Of a stretch of 64,000 nt of DNA, positions 38,291-47,412 are shown one piece after another. Where the stretch lies: contig JAJFKT010000004.1 of assembly GCA_021773075.1 (NCBI GenBank), positions 62,001 to 126,000 on the forward strand, read 5' to 3'. Under the pieces are notes generated by a model. It was not told where the DNA came from. It saw only the letters and a list, made by a program, of their open reading frames with translations, and did no database searches. A program made the translations under genes and the position numbers. Numbering within the stretch: position 1 is the stretch's first letter; each line of letters opens with the position of its first letter. This DNA is from Woeseiaceae bacterium. Lineage in GTDB: Bacteria > Pseudomonadota > Gammaproteobacteria > Steroidobacterales > Woeseiaceae.

Positions 38291-40060
38291 TCAGCGACCA
38301 CGCAGGAACAAGCGATCCAGTTCCGACATCGTTACCGTCGTCCAGGTGGGTCGGCCGTGATTGCACTGATCAGCGCGCTCGGTCTGTTCCATCTCGCGCA
38401 ACAGCGCGTTCATTTCATCCAGGGACAACAAGCGATTGGCACGCACAGAATGATGGCAAGCCATCGTTGCCAGGTAATCATCACCGGCGTCGACGATACG
38501 ATTGCTCTGCCCTGCCTCTGACAAGTCAGACAGTACGTCACGCAGCAGCGACTCGACGTTTGAGTTCTTGAGTAATGCCGGTACTTCACGAACGGTCACA
38601 CTACTCGGGCCAGCGCGATCAACAACCAGTCCCAGGCCCGCAAGCATCTCACCGTTCTCTTCGATGAGATTGGCTTCACTTTCCGCCACAGAAATCGACT
38701 CCGGGACGAGCAGGGGTTGGCGTACCAGATTGCGATCGTCAAATCCCTTCTTAAGTCGCTCGTAGGTAATTCGCTCATGTGCGGCGTGCATGTCGACGAT
38801 GACGAGGCCGTCCTTGTTTTCAGCGAGAATATAAACGCCCGCGAGCTGTGCTACGGCAAAGCCGAGTGGTGGAACTTCTGTTGCGTGCTCCGGTAGATCC
38901 GCCAACAATGGTGCCGTTGCCATAGCCCGATACGCCGCCAGCGTCTCGCTAACGCCCGCTGACGATGCTCTGCCTTGAAAGGCGGCGGCATGCAGTGGCA
39001 TCGAGCCTTGATTGAAAACAGACTCGCGCGTCATCGGTATCGGCGTGACGTTGTGACCACCCGGTTTAGTGTCGCGCAGTGCGACATCGACCGTCTGAGA
39101 AACGATGCCGTGCACTCTACGGCCATCACGAAAACGGACTTCATGTTTGGCCGGGTGCGCATTAGCGTCCACACCTGCAGGGTCCATTGTCAGATTCAGA
39201 ACATAAGCGGGATATCGGCCGTGAAACAACACGTCTCGGTAAGCATGCCGAACAGCGTGCGCCAGCGTTTTATCAGTGACGCTCCGACCATTTACAAACC
39301 AGTACTGCATATCGGGCTGGCTGCGATTGAATGTCGGAAGTCCAATCCAGCCCGACAAGGCAATGCCGTCTGACTCTCGTTCGATGTAAATACACTGCTC
39401 GCCGAAGGCGTCACCACAGATCTTCGCGATTCGTTGTCGTTGCCCTTCTTCCGTCTTTGCGGCTGGCGCCTGTAATACCGTGCGCTGATTGTGTGTCATC
39501 GTGAAACTGACTTCGGGACGCGACAGTGCGAGGCGACGAAGCCACTTTTCAATATGACCGAATTCCGTTCTTTCGGTGCGCAGGAAGCGGCGACGAGCAG
39601 GTGTGTTGTAAAACAGATCGTGAATCTCGATCGTCGTTCCCTGCGGGTGTGCTGCGGGTTTCGGAGCGCTGATGACACCGCCATCTGCTTCGACCTGCCA
39701 GGCGGAATCCGCATCCGGCGTTTTTGAACACAGCGTTAACCGGGCGACTGACGCGATGCTGGGCAATGCCTCGCCTCTAAACCCCAGAGACGCAACAGCT
39801 TCGAGGTCATCCAGACTGGATATCTTGCTGGTCGCATGACGCGATAAGGCCAATGCGATCTCATCCTTGTCGATCCCTTTACCATCATCGCGTACTCGAA
39901 CGAGTTTTTGCCCACCGGCCATGACATCGATTTGCACAGCCTGTGCGCTTGCATCCAGACTATTCTCCACCAGTTCCTTGATGACCGACGCCGGGCGCTC
40001 AACAACCTCGCCGGCTGCGATCTGATTGATCAGATGATCTGGAAGCTGCTGAATGGGCAT
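38291..40060 (-). CDS. mutL: DNA mismatch repair protein MutL with endonuclease motifs
   Basis: Mismatch repair coordinator. The 589 residues start MPIQQLPDHLINQIAAGEVV; the open frame extends 8 codons upstream. The GHKL ATPase domain (about 1-330) has ENSLDASA, DDGKGI and GFRGEALPSI. The C-terminal dimerisation domain (about 400-589) holds the metal-dependent nicking motifs: DMHAAHERITYERL (DxHA-x2-E-x4-E type), ACHHSVRA and CNHGRP. Their presence, absent from E. coli MutL, indicates a nicking MutL working without MutH, as shown for Pseudomonas. In the tsaE-amiB-mutL-miaA-hfq cluster. Confidence 0.96.
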   Translation of the reverse strand: MPIQQLPDHLINQIAAGEVVERPASVIKELVENSLDASAQAVQIDVMAGGQKLVRVRDDGKGIDKDEIALALSRHATSKISSLDDLEAVASLGFRGEALPSIASVARLTLCSKTPDADSAWQVEADGGVISAPKPAAHPQGTTIEIHDLFYNTPARRRFLRTERTEFGHIEKWLRRLALSRPEVSFTMTHNQRTVLQAPAAKTEEGQRQRIAKICGDAFGEQCIYIERESDGIALSGWIGLPTFNRSQPDMQYWFVNGRSVTDKTLAHAVRHAYRDVLFHGRYPAYVLNLTMDPAGVDANAHPAKHEVRFRDGRRVHGIVSQTVDVALRDTKPGGHNVTPIPMTRESVFNQGSMPLHAAAFQGRASSAGVSETLAAYRAMATAPLLADLPEHATEVPPLGFAVAQLAGVYILAENKDGLVIVDMHAAHERITYERLKKGFDDRNLVRQPLLVPESISVAESEANLIEENGEMLAGLGLVVDRAGPSSVTVREVPALLKNSNVESLLRDVLSDLSEAGQSNRIVDAGDDYLATMACHHSVRANRLLSLDEMNALLREMEQTERADQCNHGRPTWTTVTMSELDRLFLRGR

Positions 40061-40129
40061 AAGGGGTTTCGGGCGGCAAGACAATCCGCCATTTTTCCAA
40101 ATCCGCGGGCAAATGTCTCGCGGAGAAAA

Positions 40130-41449
40130 CTATCCGCCGGTGAAAACCGGGATATTCAGCGTTTGACCAACGCGAATTTTATCAGTGGAAAGCTTATTCG
40201 CCCTGCGAATTGCCGCTGGACTGACATTATAGCGCTCTGCAATCTCAGAAATCGTATCGCCGCTGGAGATGACGTGCCGCACCTGCTGCGACGGCTGACG
40301 ACGCAAATCCATCGCTATTTGCGTTTCTGCAGGCGGACTCGAGTAGAAATAGTCACGTACGCCCGCGAGAATCGCCGCAGCCAGCCGATTTTGATGGCCT
40401 TTGTCACGTAGTTTCTTCTCTTCAGACGCGTTGGAAATAAAACCGGTCTCAACCAGAATGGACGGCATCTCCGCGGATGTCAGAACGGCCAGGCTTTTTT
40501 CCTTAACCTTTGTACTGTGCATTTTGGAGACGCGGCTAAGCTGTTTGAGCACACGATTACCAACATCATTACTCGCGCTCAATGCCGCATTTTGCGAAAG
40601 GTCAAACAACACCGATGCCAATACCGCATCTTTGTCATTTAGAGAAACATCACCAACCTTGACCGGCGCCTTGCCGCGCTGCGATAAGGTCTCACGTGCT
40701 GTACGGCCAGCACGATCCATGTTTAGAGCGAATACTGAAGCGCCGTTCGCCCGTGAGTCCTTGAATGCGTCGGCATGAATAGATATGAATAAATCCGCTC
40801 CATTTCGCCGTGCTATCGACACACGCTCCGGGAGATCAACGAACACATCCCGGTCTCTTATCAGAACGGCACGCATACCGGGTTCGGCATTGATACGCCG
40901 TGCCAATTCCTTGCTGACCGCAAGCACGACGTCTTTTTCCTTGGAACGTCTACCCAGGGAACCCGGGTCATGACCACCGTGGCCTGCATCAATCGCGATA
41001 ACAACGTCTCGACCCGGTTTGTACACGTCCGATGCGCGTTTGACCGGCGTCAAATTGCCGGCCTGCGTCAGATCGATCACAAGACGATCGCCGTACTCAG
41101 AATTGGGCCCCGCCCGAAAACTCCGCGACCGAACACCTTGCGTGAGATCCAGCACGACGCGAAGCTGTCCGTCTGCCCGGATCGCGCTCCGGATGGAACG
41201 TACGGTGCCCTCACCTTTTGGCAGTTTGGAAAGTGATGCAGCGAGCCGGCTGTCTTTCAGATCAATAACAATGCGATCGGGGCGGCGCAGCGTAAATATG
41301 TTGTGATCAACGGATCGACTCAGATCCAGCACCACACGAGTCTTATCATTTTCCGACCATATACGGACATTTTCGACCGTCGATCCGGCATTCGCCGCAG
41401 CGCTTAGCAGCAACAAGAGAGAAAGCAGTGTCAGTCGGCGTCGAATCAT
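40130..41449 (-). CDS. amiB: N-acetylmuramoyl-L-alanine amidase AmiB-type (AMIN, amidase_3, LysM)
   Basis: Periplasmic zinc amidase that splits septal peptidoglycan during cell separation. From ATG 41449 it is 439 residues: signal peptide MIRRRLTLLSLLLLLSAAANA; an AMIN domain (about 25-125; VENVRIWSENDKTRVVLDLS); the amidase_3 domain (about 150-370) with IDAGHGGHDPGS, SIHADA and LVETGFISN, which hold zinc ligands and catalytic Glu; and one LysM repeat (about 390-435; VISSGDTISEIAERYNVS). An earlier ATG at 41467 is also possible; the longest frame (41530) would spoil the signal peptide. Confidence 0.94.
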   Translation of the reverse strand: MIRRRLTLLSLLLLLSAAANAGSTVENVRIWSENDKTRVVLDLSRSVDHNIFTLRRPDRIVIDLKDSRLAASLSKLPKGEGTVRSIRSAIRADGQLRVVLDLTQGVRSRSFRAGPNSEYGDRLVIDLTQAGNLTPVKRASDVYKPGRDVVIAIDAGHGGHDPGSLGRRSKEKDVVLAVSKELARRINAEPGMRAVLIRDRDVFVDLPERVSIARRNGADLFISIHADAFKDSRANGASVFALNMDRAGRTARETLSQRGKAPVKVGDVSLNDKDAVLASVLFDLSQNAALSASNDVGNRVLKQLSRVSKMHSTKVKEKSLAVLTSAEMPSILVETGFISNASEEKKLRDKGHQNRLAAAILAGVRDYFYSSPPAETQIAMDLRRQPSQQVRHVISSGDTISEIAERYNVSPAAIRRANKLSTDKIRVGQTLNIPVFTGG

Positions 41450-41549
41450 TAAGACATAAAACGGCATACAGAGGATTATGTCGGATGAGTATACGAAAAT
41501 CGACGCAAAAACCAAGAGTTTTCGCTTCAAAATTATAGAGATAGCAAAC

Positions 41550-42002
41550 TTAGTTAATCTGTTGAATCAATGTGCGACCGCGCGCGCTTAAGCCCTCTAA
41601 CTCCGCCGTTCGTGAATTGCCTTCGTAGCTCAACACCAAATTGAGGTCCGCTTCCTCTGCCAGCTCGGGTGCCCTGTCTGGCCATTCAACCAATCGAAGC
41701 CCATCATCGAGTTCCGTCCAGCCAAGATAGCGCAACTCATCCGCTGACGAAACTCTATATAAATCAACGTGATAGATATTTCCGACAGCCAAAGCATAGG
41801 GCTCAACAAGCGTGTAGCTTGGACTCGGGACGGCGCCTTCGTGACCCGCTGCGTTGATTAGTGCACGAGCAAAGGTCGACTTGCCCGCACCAAGCTCGCC
41901 GTTGAGCAACACGGTCCAACCCGCCAGTCCTTCCGGTAACCCCGCGAACACCTCGCGCGCAAACCGCTGGGTTGCCTCCTCATCAGCCAGAAAGCGCTTC
42001 AC
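41550..42002 (-). CDS. tsaE: tRNA threonylcarbamoyladenosine biosynthesis protein TsaE
   Basis: ATPase of the TsaBDE complex needed for the t6A37 modification of ANN-decoding tRNAs. The 150 residues carry the P-loop LNGELGAGKST (about 33-43), PSPSYTLVEPY (switch region), HVDLYR and GLRLVEWPDRAPE. Its ATG overlaps the nnrD stop by 4 bases, and amiB follows, the conserved order. Confidence 0.96.
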   Translation of the reverse strand: MKRFLADEEATQRFAREVFAGLPEGLAGWTVLLNGELGAGKSTFARALINAAGHEGAVPSPSYTLVEPYALAVGNIYHVDLYRVSSADELRYLGWTELDDGLRLVEWPDRAPELAEEADLNLVLSYEGNSRTAELEGLSARGRTLIQQIN

Positions 42003-43477
42003 GGATTGACAACGCCCTGTAATGCGCTCACGACGTCAGACGCCAGCATTCCGCGCTCGCCAGCCAGTGCCGCCACGTCCCCGGCTCTGGCGTGAACCTC
42101 AACGCCAACGCTTGCGGCATCTGTTAATGACAGGCCCTGCGCCAGAAACGCGGCTATCACGCCGGTCAGCACATCGCCCATTCCCGGTACGGCCATACCG
42201 GGATTTCCTGATGTGCAAATAAATGGCCGACCGGTATCGGACGAAATTAGTGTTCCGGCACCCTTCAGCACAGCGATACCCCCGTATTGCTCCGACAACG
42301 CCTTCACCACTGCCGGTCGGTCGGCCTGGATCTCCGCTGTCGACTGCGAAAGCAAGGTCGCAGCTTCACCCGGGTGTGGAGTGATAATCCTATTTTCGAC
42401 GACGTTCGACTCATTTGCCAGCAAATTAAGCGCATCTGCGTCCCAAACGGTTGGCAACACTGATTCTGAAACCAATGAAAATAAATCACGAGCCCAATCT
42501 GACTGCCCCAGCCCTGGCCCGAAAGCCACCACGTCGGCCTTCTCCAGCAATGGGGTCAGCGCCCTTTTGTCGGCAACAGAATGCGACATGAGCTCGGGCC
42601 GAGTTGCTGTAATGAGCGTCGCATGATCGGGATGCGTTGCAATGCTAACGCGACCGGCGCCGCTTCTAAGCGCGGCCTCACCGCAAAGCCGCGCGGCACC
42701 CGGCATGCCGGGACCACCACCGATCACCAAAACGTGGCCAAAGTCACCTTTGTGAGCACCTCTGGCCCTTGGTGGCAATGCCCTTTGCAACAACTGGTCG
42801 TCGATTCTCTTGAACATTGCCGGAATTCCTGACCGGCACTGCGCAGGAATCTCGAGGTCATCAAAGCTGACTTCGCCGCTGTGATTGGGCCCATCCCCCA
42901 GAAAAAGGCCGGCCTTGAGCCCAACGAAGGTCGTGGTCAGTCCAGCAATAACGGCATTGCCCATCACCTTCCCGCTGTCGCCATTGATACCGGTCGCTAT
43001 ATCCAGCGCGTGGACAACCGCCGGATGTCGATTGATCGCCGACACCGCATCTGCAAATGCCCCTGATACCTCTCGTTCGAGCCCGCTGCCAAGCATCGCA
43101 TCAACAATCAGCGTGGCCTCAGCATCGAGTTCGCCTGACCAGGGCATAACAACGCCACCGTCTGCCACGAAGTCCTCGTAGGCGGTTGCGGCGTCACCGC
43201 TCAAAGAACCGGGATCCAGCATTGTAAGCACTGAGACGACTATGCCATCGTGTGCAGCGCGTCTCGCGACGACGTAGCCATCGCCACCGTTATTGCCTGA
43301 CCCACAAATCACCTGCCAGCGATTTGCCTCCGGATAACGTTCGCGAGCCGCTTTGACCGCTGATGCCGCAGCACGATTCATCAGCACGTAGCCCGCAATA
43401 TTGTGTTCCTCGATCGCGATTCGATCGATTTCCCGAACCGACGCAACGGAATAGATGTTTGCAGGCAAGTTTTGCAT
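41999..43477 (-). CDS. nnrD: bifunctional NAD(P)HX epimerase / ADP-dependent dehydratase (NnrE-NnrD)
   Basis: Repairs hydrated NAD(P)H: the N-terminal YjeF_N domain (about 1-215; GSGNNGGDGYVVARRA) epimerises, and the C-terminal ribokinase-like domain (about 225-490; GGGPGMPGAARLCGEAALRSGAG and SGNPGMAVPGMGDVLTGVI) dehydrates with ADP. From ATG 43477 it is 492 residues; the frame is open 19 codons upstream, into the queG promoter region. A TATAAT at 43490-43485 lies only 7 bases before this ATG, so the mRNA may be nearly leaderless. Divergent from queG. Confidence 0.93.
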   Translation of the reverse strand: MQNLPANIYSVASVREIDRIAIEEHNIAGYVLMNRAAASAVKAARERYPEANRWQVICGSGNNGGDGYVVARRAAHDGIVVSVLTMLDPGSLSGDAATAYEDFVADGGVVMPWSGELDAEATLIVDAMLGSGLEREVSGAFADAVSAINRHPAVVHALDIATGINGDSGKVMGNAVIAGLTTTFVGLKAGLFLGDGPNHSGEVSFDDLEIPAQCRSGIPAMFKRIDDQLLQRALPPRARGAHKGDFGHVLVIGGGPGMPGAARLCGEAALRSGAGRVSIATHPDHATLITATRPELMSHSVADKRALTPLLEKADVVAFGPGLGQSDWARDLFSLVSESVLPTVWDADALNLLANESNVVENRIITPHPGEAATLLSQSTAEIQADRPAVVKALSEQYGGIAVLKGAGTLISSDTGRPFICTSGNPGMAVPGMGDVLTGVIAAFLAQGLSLTDAASVGVEVHARAGDVAALAGERGMLASDVVSALQGVVNP

Positions 43478-43514
43478 GCTCGTGATTATACTGTGCCTTT
43501 CGAGGGAACAAACA

Positions 43515-44600
43515 TTGTTGACGTCTGCGAACAACTACACCGACACGGACATGGCCGCGCTCAAGAAGGAGCTTGTCTTCTGGTGCGGTGAACACGGATT
43601 TCAACAAACCGCCGTCACGGACATAGATCTCAGTCTTGCAGAAGAACGTCTTACCGAATGGTTGCGCGCAAAGTTTCACGGCTCTATGGACTATATGGAG
43701 CGACACGGCAGCAAGCGCAGCCGACCGGAAGAGTTGGTGCCCGGCACCTTGCGTGTGGTCTCCGTGCGCATGGATTATTTGCCGGAGTCTCAGGAAACGG
43801 CCAAGCGGCTGCTCGATGATGGCCATAGCGCATACATCTCTCGCTATGCGCTCGGCCGCGACTATCACAAAGTTCTGCGCGGGCGCCTGCGCGCGCTCGC
43901 ACGCCATATTGAAGAAAAGATTGGTAAGTTCGGCTATCGTGTTTTCGTCGACAGCGCGCCTGTACTGGAGAAAGCTTTGGCTGAAAAGGCCGGGATCGGC
44001 TGGGTCGGTAAGCACACCAATGTTATCGATCGTGACAGTGGCTCCTGGTTTTTCCTGGGTGAGCTGTACACCGATTTGCCATTGCCGACAGATGCCGCCG
44101 AAGAAACGCATTGTGGTACCTGTACAGCCTGCATTGACGTCTGCCCGACCAATGCCATCGTTGCGCCATATTCTCTGGATGCGCGGCGCTGCATCTCCTA
44201 CCTTACAATAGAAAACAAGGGCGCCATTCCGGTCGAATTCCGCAAGGATATTGGCAACAGGATTTACGGCTGTGACGACTGCCAGTTGTTTTGTCCGTGG
44301 AACAAATTCGCTCAACCCAGCGCCGAAAAGGACTTCGCACCTCGTCACGGTCTCGACACTGCGGAGCTGACCGATCTGTTCATGTGGGATACCGATACAT
44401 GGCTTGCCAGGACTGAGGGGAGCGCAATTCGCCGCATAGGTTTTGAACGCTGGTTACGAAATATCGCTGTGGCCCTTGGCAACGCCAAAACCACAGGCAA
44501 AGTTATTTCTGTGTTGCAAACTCGTGCAAACGACGAATCAAAACTGGTCGCCGAGCATGTACAGTGGGCGCTCGAGCAACACGCCGATATTAAATCATGA
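43515..44600 (+). CDS. queG: epoxyqueuosine reductase QueG
   Basis: Cobalamin- and iron-sulfur-dependent enzyme that performs the last step of queuosine synthesis in tRNA. The product is about 361 residues. The N-terminal domain carries FHGSMDYMERH; two [4Fe-4S] sites are CGTCTACIDVCPTNAI (near 205) and CDDCQLFCPWN (near 262); the rest is HEAT-like. Three start choices exist: TTG 43515 (GAGGGA 8 bases upstream, used here), ATG 43551, and a longer frame from 43455. Divergent from nnrD, as in many gammaproteobacteria. Confidence 0.93.
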   Translation: MLTSANNYTDTDMAALKKELVFWCGEHGFQQTAVTDIDLSLAEERLTEWLRAKFHGSMDYMERHGSKRSRPEELVPGTLRVVSVRMDYLPESQETAKRLLDDGHSAYISRYALGRDYHKVLRGRLRALARHIEEKIGKFGYRVFVDSAPVLEKALAEKAGIGWVGKHTNVIDRDSGSWFFLGELYTDLPLPTDAAEETHCGTCTACIDVCPTNAIVAPYSLDARRCISYLTIENKGAIPVEFRKDIGNRIYGCDDCQLFCPWNKFAQPSAEKDFAPRHGLDTAELTDLFMWDTDTWLARTEGSAIRRIGFERWLRNIAVALGNAKTTGKVISVLQTRANDESKLVAEHVQWALEQHADIKS

Positions 44601-44612
44601 CGGAGATGCGCA

Positions 44613-45482
44613 ATGTTTGAGGCACCGGATTCGCCCTACCTGGTTTCGTTCGACGGTGACTTCGATATTTCGAAGGCAAGTACACAGCCGCAGACCGATG
44701 GTCATTTGCACAAAGGCAAGCACCGACGAGCGGCAACGGAAAAACTCAAGACTTTGCAACGCGTTTTGGCCGCCGGCGATCGTCATTCGGTGTTGCTCGT
44801 TTTTCAGGCGATGGATGCGGCAGGTAAGGACAGCACGATCGCGTCCGTGATGCAGGGTATTGATCCGTCCGGCTGCCAGGTATTCAGCTTCAAGAAGCCT
44901 TCCAGCCTCGAACTCGATCATGATTTTCTATGGCGTACCACTTGTCGACTTCCAGAGCGTGGTCGCATCGGTATTTTCAATCGCAGCCAATACGAAGAGG
45001 TTTTAGTTGTTCGCGTGCATCCGAAGATATTGAGTTACCAGAAACTACCGGATGACGTGAATCTCGACAACGTATGGAATGAGCGCTTGACGTCAATCCG
45101 GCAACAAGAGGAACACCTGGCGCGCAATGGAACCGTCATCCTGAAGTTCTGGTTAAACGTCTCCAAAGACGAACAGAAACGACGCTTCCTGGCGCGTCTT
45201 GACGACCCAGCAAAAAACTGGAAGTTCGAGCCGGGCGACGTCGTTGAAAGACGCCATTGGGATGATTACATGCTTGCCTATCAAAACGCGTTGAACGCTA
45301 CCTCCCGGCCGTGGGCCCCGTGGTACGCGATTCCAGCCGACAGCAAACCCTATATGCGTGCGCGCGTCGCCGAAATAATTATTGATGCATTACAAGGCAT
45401 AGGCTTGAAATATCCGCAACCAACGGATGCCGACCGGGCCGAGTTCGCCGAGTCACGTGCAGAGCTCGACGCTGACGACTAG
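44613..45482 (+). CDS. PPK2-family polyphosphate kinase
   Basis: Transfers phosphate between polyphosphate and nucleotides. The 289 residues contain the P-loop-type FQAMDAAGKDSTI (about 69-81), the arginine-rich lid LPERGRIGIFNRSQYEEVLVVRV (about 112-134), NVSKDEQKRRFLARLDDP and RHWDDYMLAYQNAL. The layout fits a single-domain class I/III PPK2; direction and nucleotide preference cannot be read. Starts 12 bases after queG, so likely co-transcribed. A stem-loop at 45501-45526 follows. Confidence 0.93.
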   Translation: MFEAPDSPYLVSFDGDFDISKASTQPQTDGHLHKGKHRRAATEKLKTLQRVLAAGDRHSVLLVFQAMDAAGKDSTIASVMQGIDPSGCQVFSFKKPSSLELDHDFLWRTTCRLPERGRIGIFNRSQYEEVLVVRVHPKILSYQKLPDDVNLDNVWNERLTSIRQQEEHLARNGTVILKFWLNVSKDEQKRRFLARLDDPAKNWKFEPGDVVERRHWDDYMLAYQNALNATSRPWAPWYAIPADSKPYMRARVAEIIIDALQGIGLKYPQPTDADRAEFAESRAELDADD

Positions 45483-45500
45483 TGACCTGCGTCACATTGT

Positions 45501-45526
45501 GACCAGCACGAATCTGTGTGCTGGTC
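45501..45526. terminator. stem-loop after ppk2 (possible terminator)
   Basis: GACCAGCAC (45501-45509) pairs with GTGCTGGTC-like 45518-45526 over about 9 bp around a loop beginning GAATCT. No T-run follows, so Rho-independent termination is uncertain; it could be a regulator site for the downstream GGDEF gene. Confidence 0.45.
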
Positions 45527-45582
45527 GATGTTTATCTCGGTCGAAAATCGTAACAATACATAATATTTTGAGGGAATCGGCG

Positions 45583-46551
45583 TTGCCGCAATCATTGGCA
45601 ATAAATTCGGACTACAAACGCTCGTTGCTTAACAGCCTCGAGCTGTTTAAGGGCGTGCAGCCAAACGATGTGCATGAGCTCTTGCAACGCTGTGATCGCA
45701 AGGATCTGGCGGCCGGCGAGCTGTTGCTGTCGCCGGGTGCAAAAAATGAACACGTTTTTATCGTCTTGTCAGGCAGCCTCAATATCCACGTAGGGTCAGT
45801 CGATACACCGGTGCTGGCTACGATGGACGTCGGCGCATGCGTCGGAGAAATGTCGATCATTGAGGACCGCGACCCGTCTGCCTTTGTTATCGGTGCCGAA
45901 GAATCCCACCTATTGCTTATCCATCAGTCGGTCTTGTGGGAAATGGTTAATGCCTCCCATGAATTTGCAAAAAACCTTCTGATCGTTCTTTCAGAACGAG
46001 TGCGTAGTCACAATCGTGTAATCGCAGATAGTTTTGGTGAACTCAAGAAGTTCGAACGTCACGCAACGACCGACGCACTGACAAGTCTTGCTAATCGACA
46101 CGCGATGCGAGAGATGTTTCCTGCCGCGATTGAGCTTTGTCTGGAAAAAGACAAGCCGATTGCAATGATGATGATCGATGTCGATAACTTTAAGCAGTTT
46201 AATGACATGTTTGGGCACATCGCGGGGGATCGCGCATTATCGGCGGTATCAAAAATATTAAAATCGCAGTTTCGACCGAATGATCTATTGGTTCGCTATG
46301 GCGGAGACGAGTTCGCAGTCTTACTGCCAGGCGCTAACAAGGAACAGGCACTGGTCGTCGGTGAGCGTGTTCGTATCGCTGTCGGCGGTAAGACGGGGGA
46401 TGGTAGCGATTCGTTAATCAAGATTCCGGTGAACATATCAATGGGCGTTGCCGAACTGGCCAACACAGGTAATCTCGATACGTTGACTCGCGATGCTGAT
46501 GCGGCGCTTTATCGTGCGAAGAACGCAGGTCGCAACGCCGTCTCTGACTAG
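45583..46551 (+). CDS. cyclic-nucleotide-binding-domain diguanylate cyclase (GGDEF)
   Basis: A 322-residue soluble protein. The N-terminal cNMP-binding domain (about 15-130; LFKGVQPNDVHELLQRCD, DVGACVGEMSIIED) is joined by a helix to a GGDEF domain (about 160-320) with the active motif YGGDEF, preceded by the allosteric I-site RPND (R-x-x-D), so it should make c-di-GMP with product inhibition. The start is TTG 45583, with AGGGA 7 bases upstream; the frame opens earlier but overlaps ppk2. Its stop overlaps the convergent panC stop by 4 bases. Confidence 0.92.
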   Translation: MPQSLAINSDYKRSLLNSLELFKGVQPNDVHELLQRCDRKDLAAGELLLSPGAKNEHVFIVLSGSLNIHVGSVDTPVLATMDVGACVGEMSIIEDRDPSAFVIGAEESHLLLIHQSVLWEMVNASHEFAKNLLIVLSERVRSHNRVIADSFGELKKFERHATTDALTSLANRHAMREMFPAAIELCLEKDKPIAMMMIDVDNFKQFNDMFGHIAGDRALSAVSKILKSQFRPNDLLVRYGGDEFAVLLPGANKEQALVVGERVRIAVGGKTGDGSDSLIKIPVNISMGVAELANTGNLDTLTRDADAALYRAKNAGRNAVSD

Positions 46552-47396
46552 ATCGTAACAACGATATTGTCGATCAGTCGGGCATCACCAAGGCGTGCGG
46601 CAGCCAAAACAACGAGTTCATCACAATCGCGATCCGGAATTTCAAGATTCTGCGCTCGTCGAATAGAAAAGTAGTCCACGTCAAAACCGACAGCGCTCAA
46701 TTTGGCTATCGCCTCAACTTCCAGATCTGAATAATTTCGAGCACCGCTTTGCAATTGTTTAGCGACGTCCGATAGAAGCTTGAAAAGGACCGGCGCGATC
46801 GCACGATCGCCTTCGCTTAAGTACTGATTCCTCGAGCTCATCGCAAGCCCATCTTCTTCTCGCACCGTCTCACCGGTAATAATCGAAACCGGCAAATTTA
46901 GATCCAAAGACATGTGTCGAATCACTAACTGCTGCTGGTAATCCTTTTGACCGAAAACCGCTGCGTCGGGCTGTACCAAGGCGAAAAGGCGGGCTACCAC
47001 TGACGTCACTCCATCAAAGTGACCGGGGCGGTCCGCGCCGCAGAAGTTCTCAGTAATTCTGGGTACCGCTATGGTCGTCGCATCCTCTAGCCCGAACGGA
47101 TACATCGTCTCAACCTCCGGCGCGAAAATCAGATCGGCAGCCGGTTTCTTGAGACGCCGTGTATCGCGTTCCAACGTTCGCGGATATTCATCAAAGTCCT
47201 CACCTTCGCCGAATTGAGTGGGGTTAACGAAAATACTTACGACAACTCGTTCGGCGTGTTCACGGGCGAGGTCCACCAGAGAAAGGTGCCCGGCGTGCAG
47301 ATTGCCCATTGTCGGCACCAACGCGACGTGCTCGTCATGCCGTCGCCATTCGGCTAACTGCTCTTCGAGTTCCTGTTTTGTATGGGCAACAATCAT
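46548..47396 (-). CDS. panC: pantothenate synthetase
   Basis: ATP-dependent condensation of pantoate and beta-alanine. The 282 residues carry PTMGNLHAGHLSLV (about 29-42; HxGH nucleotide motif), FVNPTQFGEGEDF, FGQKDYQQQLVI (near 157) and MSSRNQYLS (near 192). It follows panB by 16 bases; panD is not in the window. Confidence 0.97.
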   Translation of the reverse strand: MIVAHTKQELEEQLAEWRRHDEHVALVPTMGNLHAGHLSLVDLAREHAERVVVSIFVNPTQFGEGEDFDEYPRTLERDTRRLKKPAADLIFAPEVETMYPFGLEDATTIAVPRITENFCGADRPGHFDGVTSVVARLFALVQPDAAVFGQKDYQQQLVIRHMSLDLNLPVSIITGETVREEDGLAMSSRNQYLSEGDRAIAPVLFKLLSDVAKQLQSGARNYSDLEVEAIAKLSAVGFDVDYFSIRRAQNLEIPDRDCDELVVLAAARLGDARLIDNIVVTI

Positions 47397-47412
47397 GATG
47401 GTCGATGCCTGG

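Noticed and set aside
43290..44348. 352-codon open frame antisense to queG/nnrD
   Set aside because: It lies opposite two well-supported genes, has no family features and no ribosome-binding site; it is a by-product of codon bias.
45482..45500. GTGAC/GTCAC palindromes resembling a CRP site
   Set aside because: The half-sites are in the wrong order and spacing for TGTGA-N6-TCACA.
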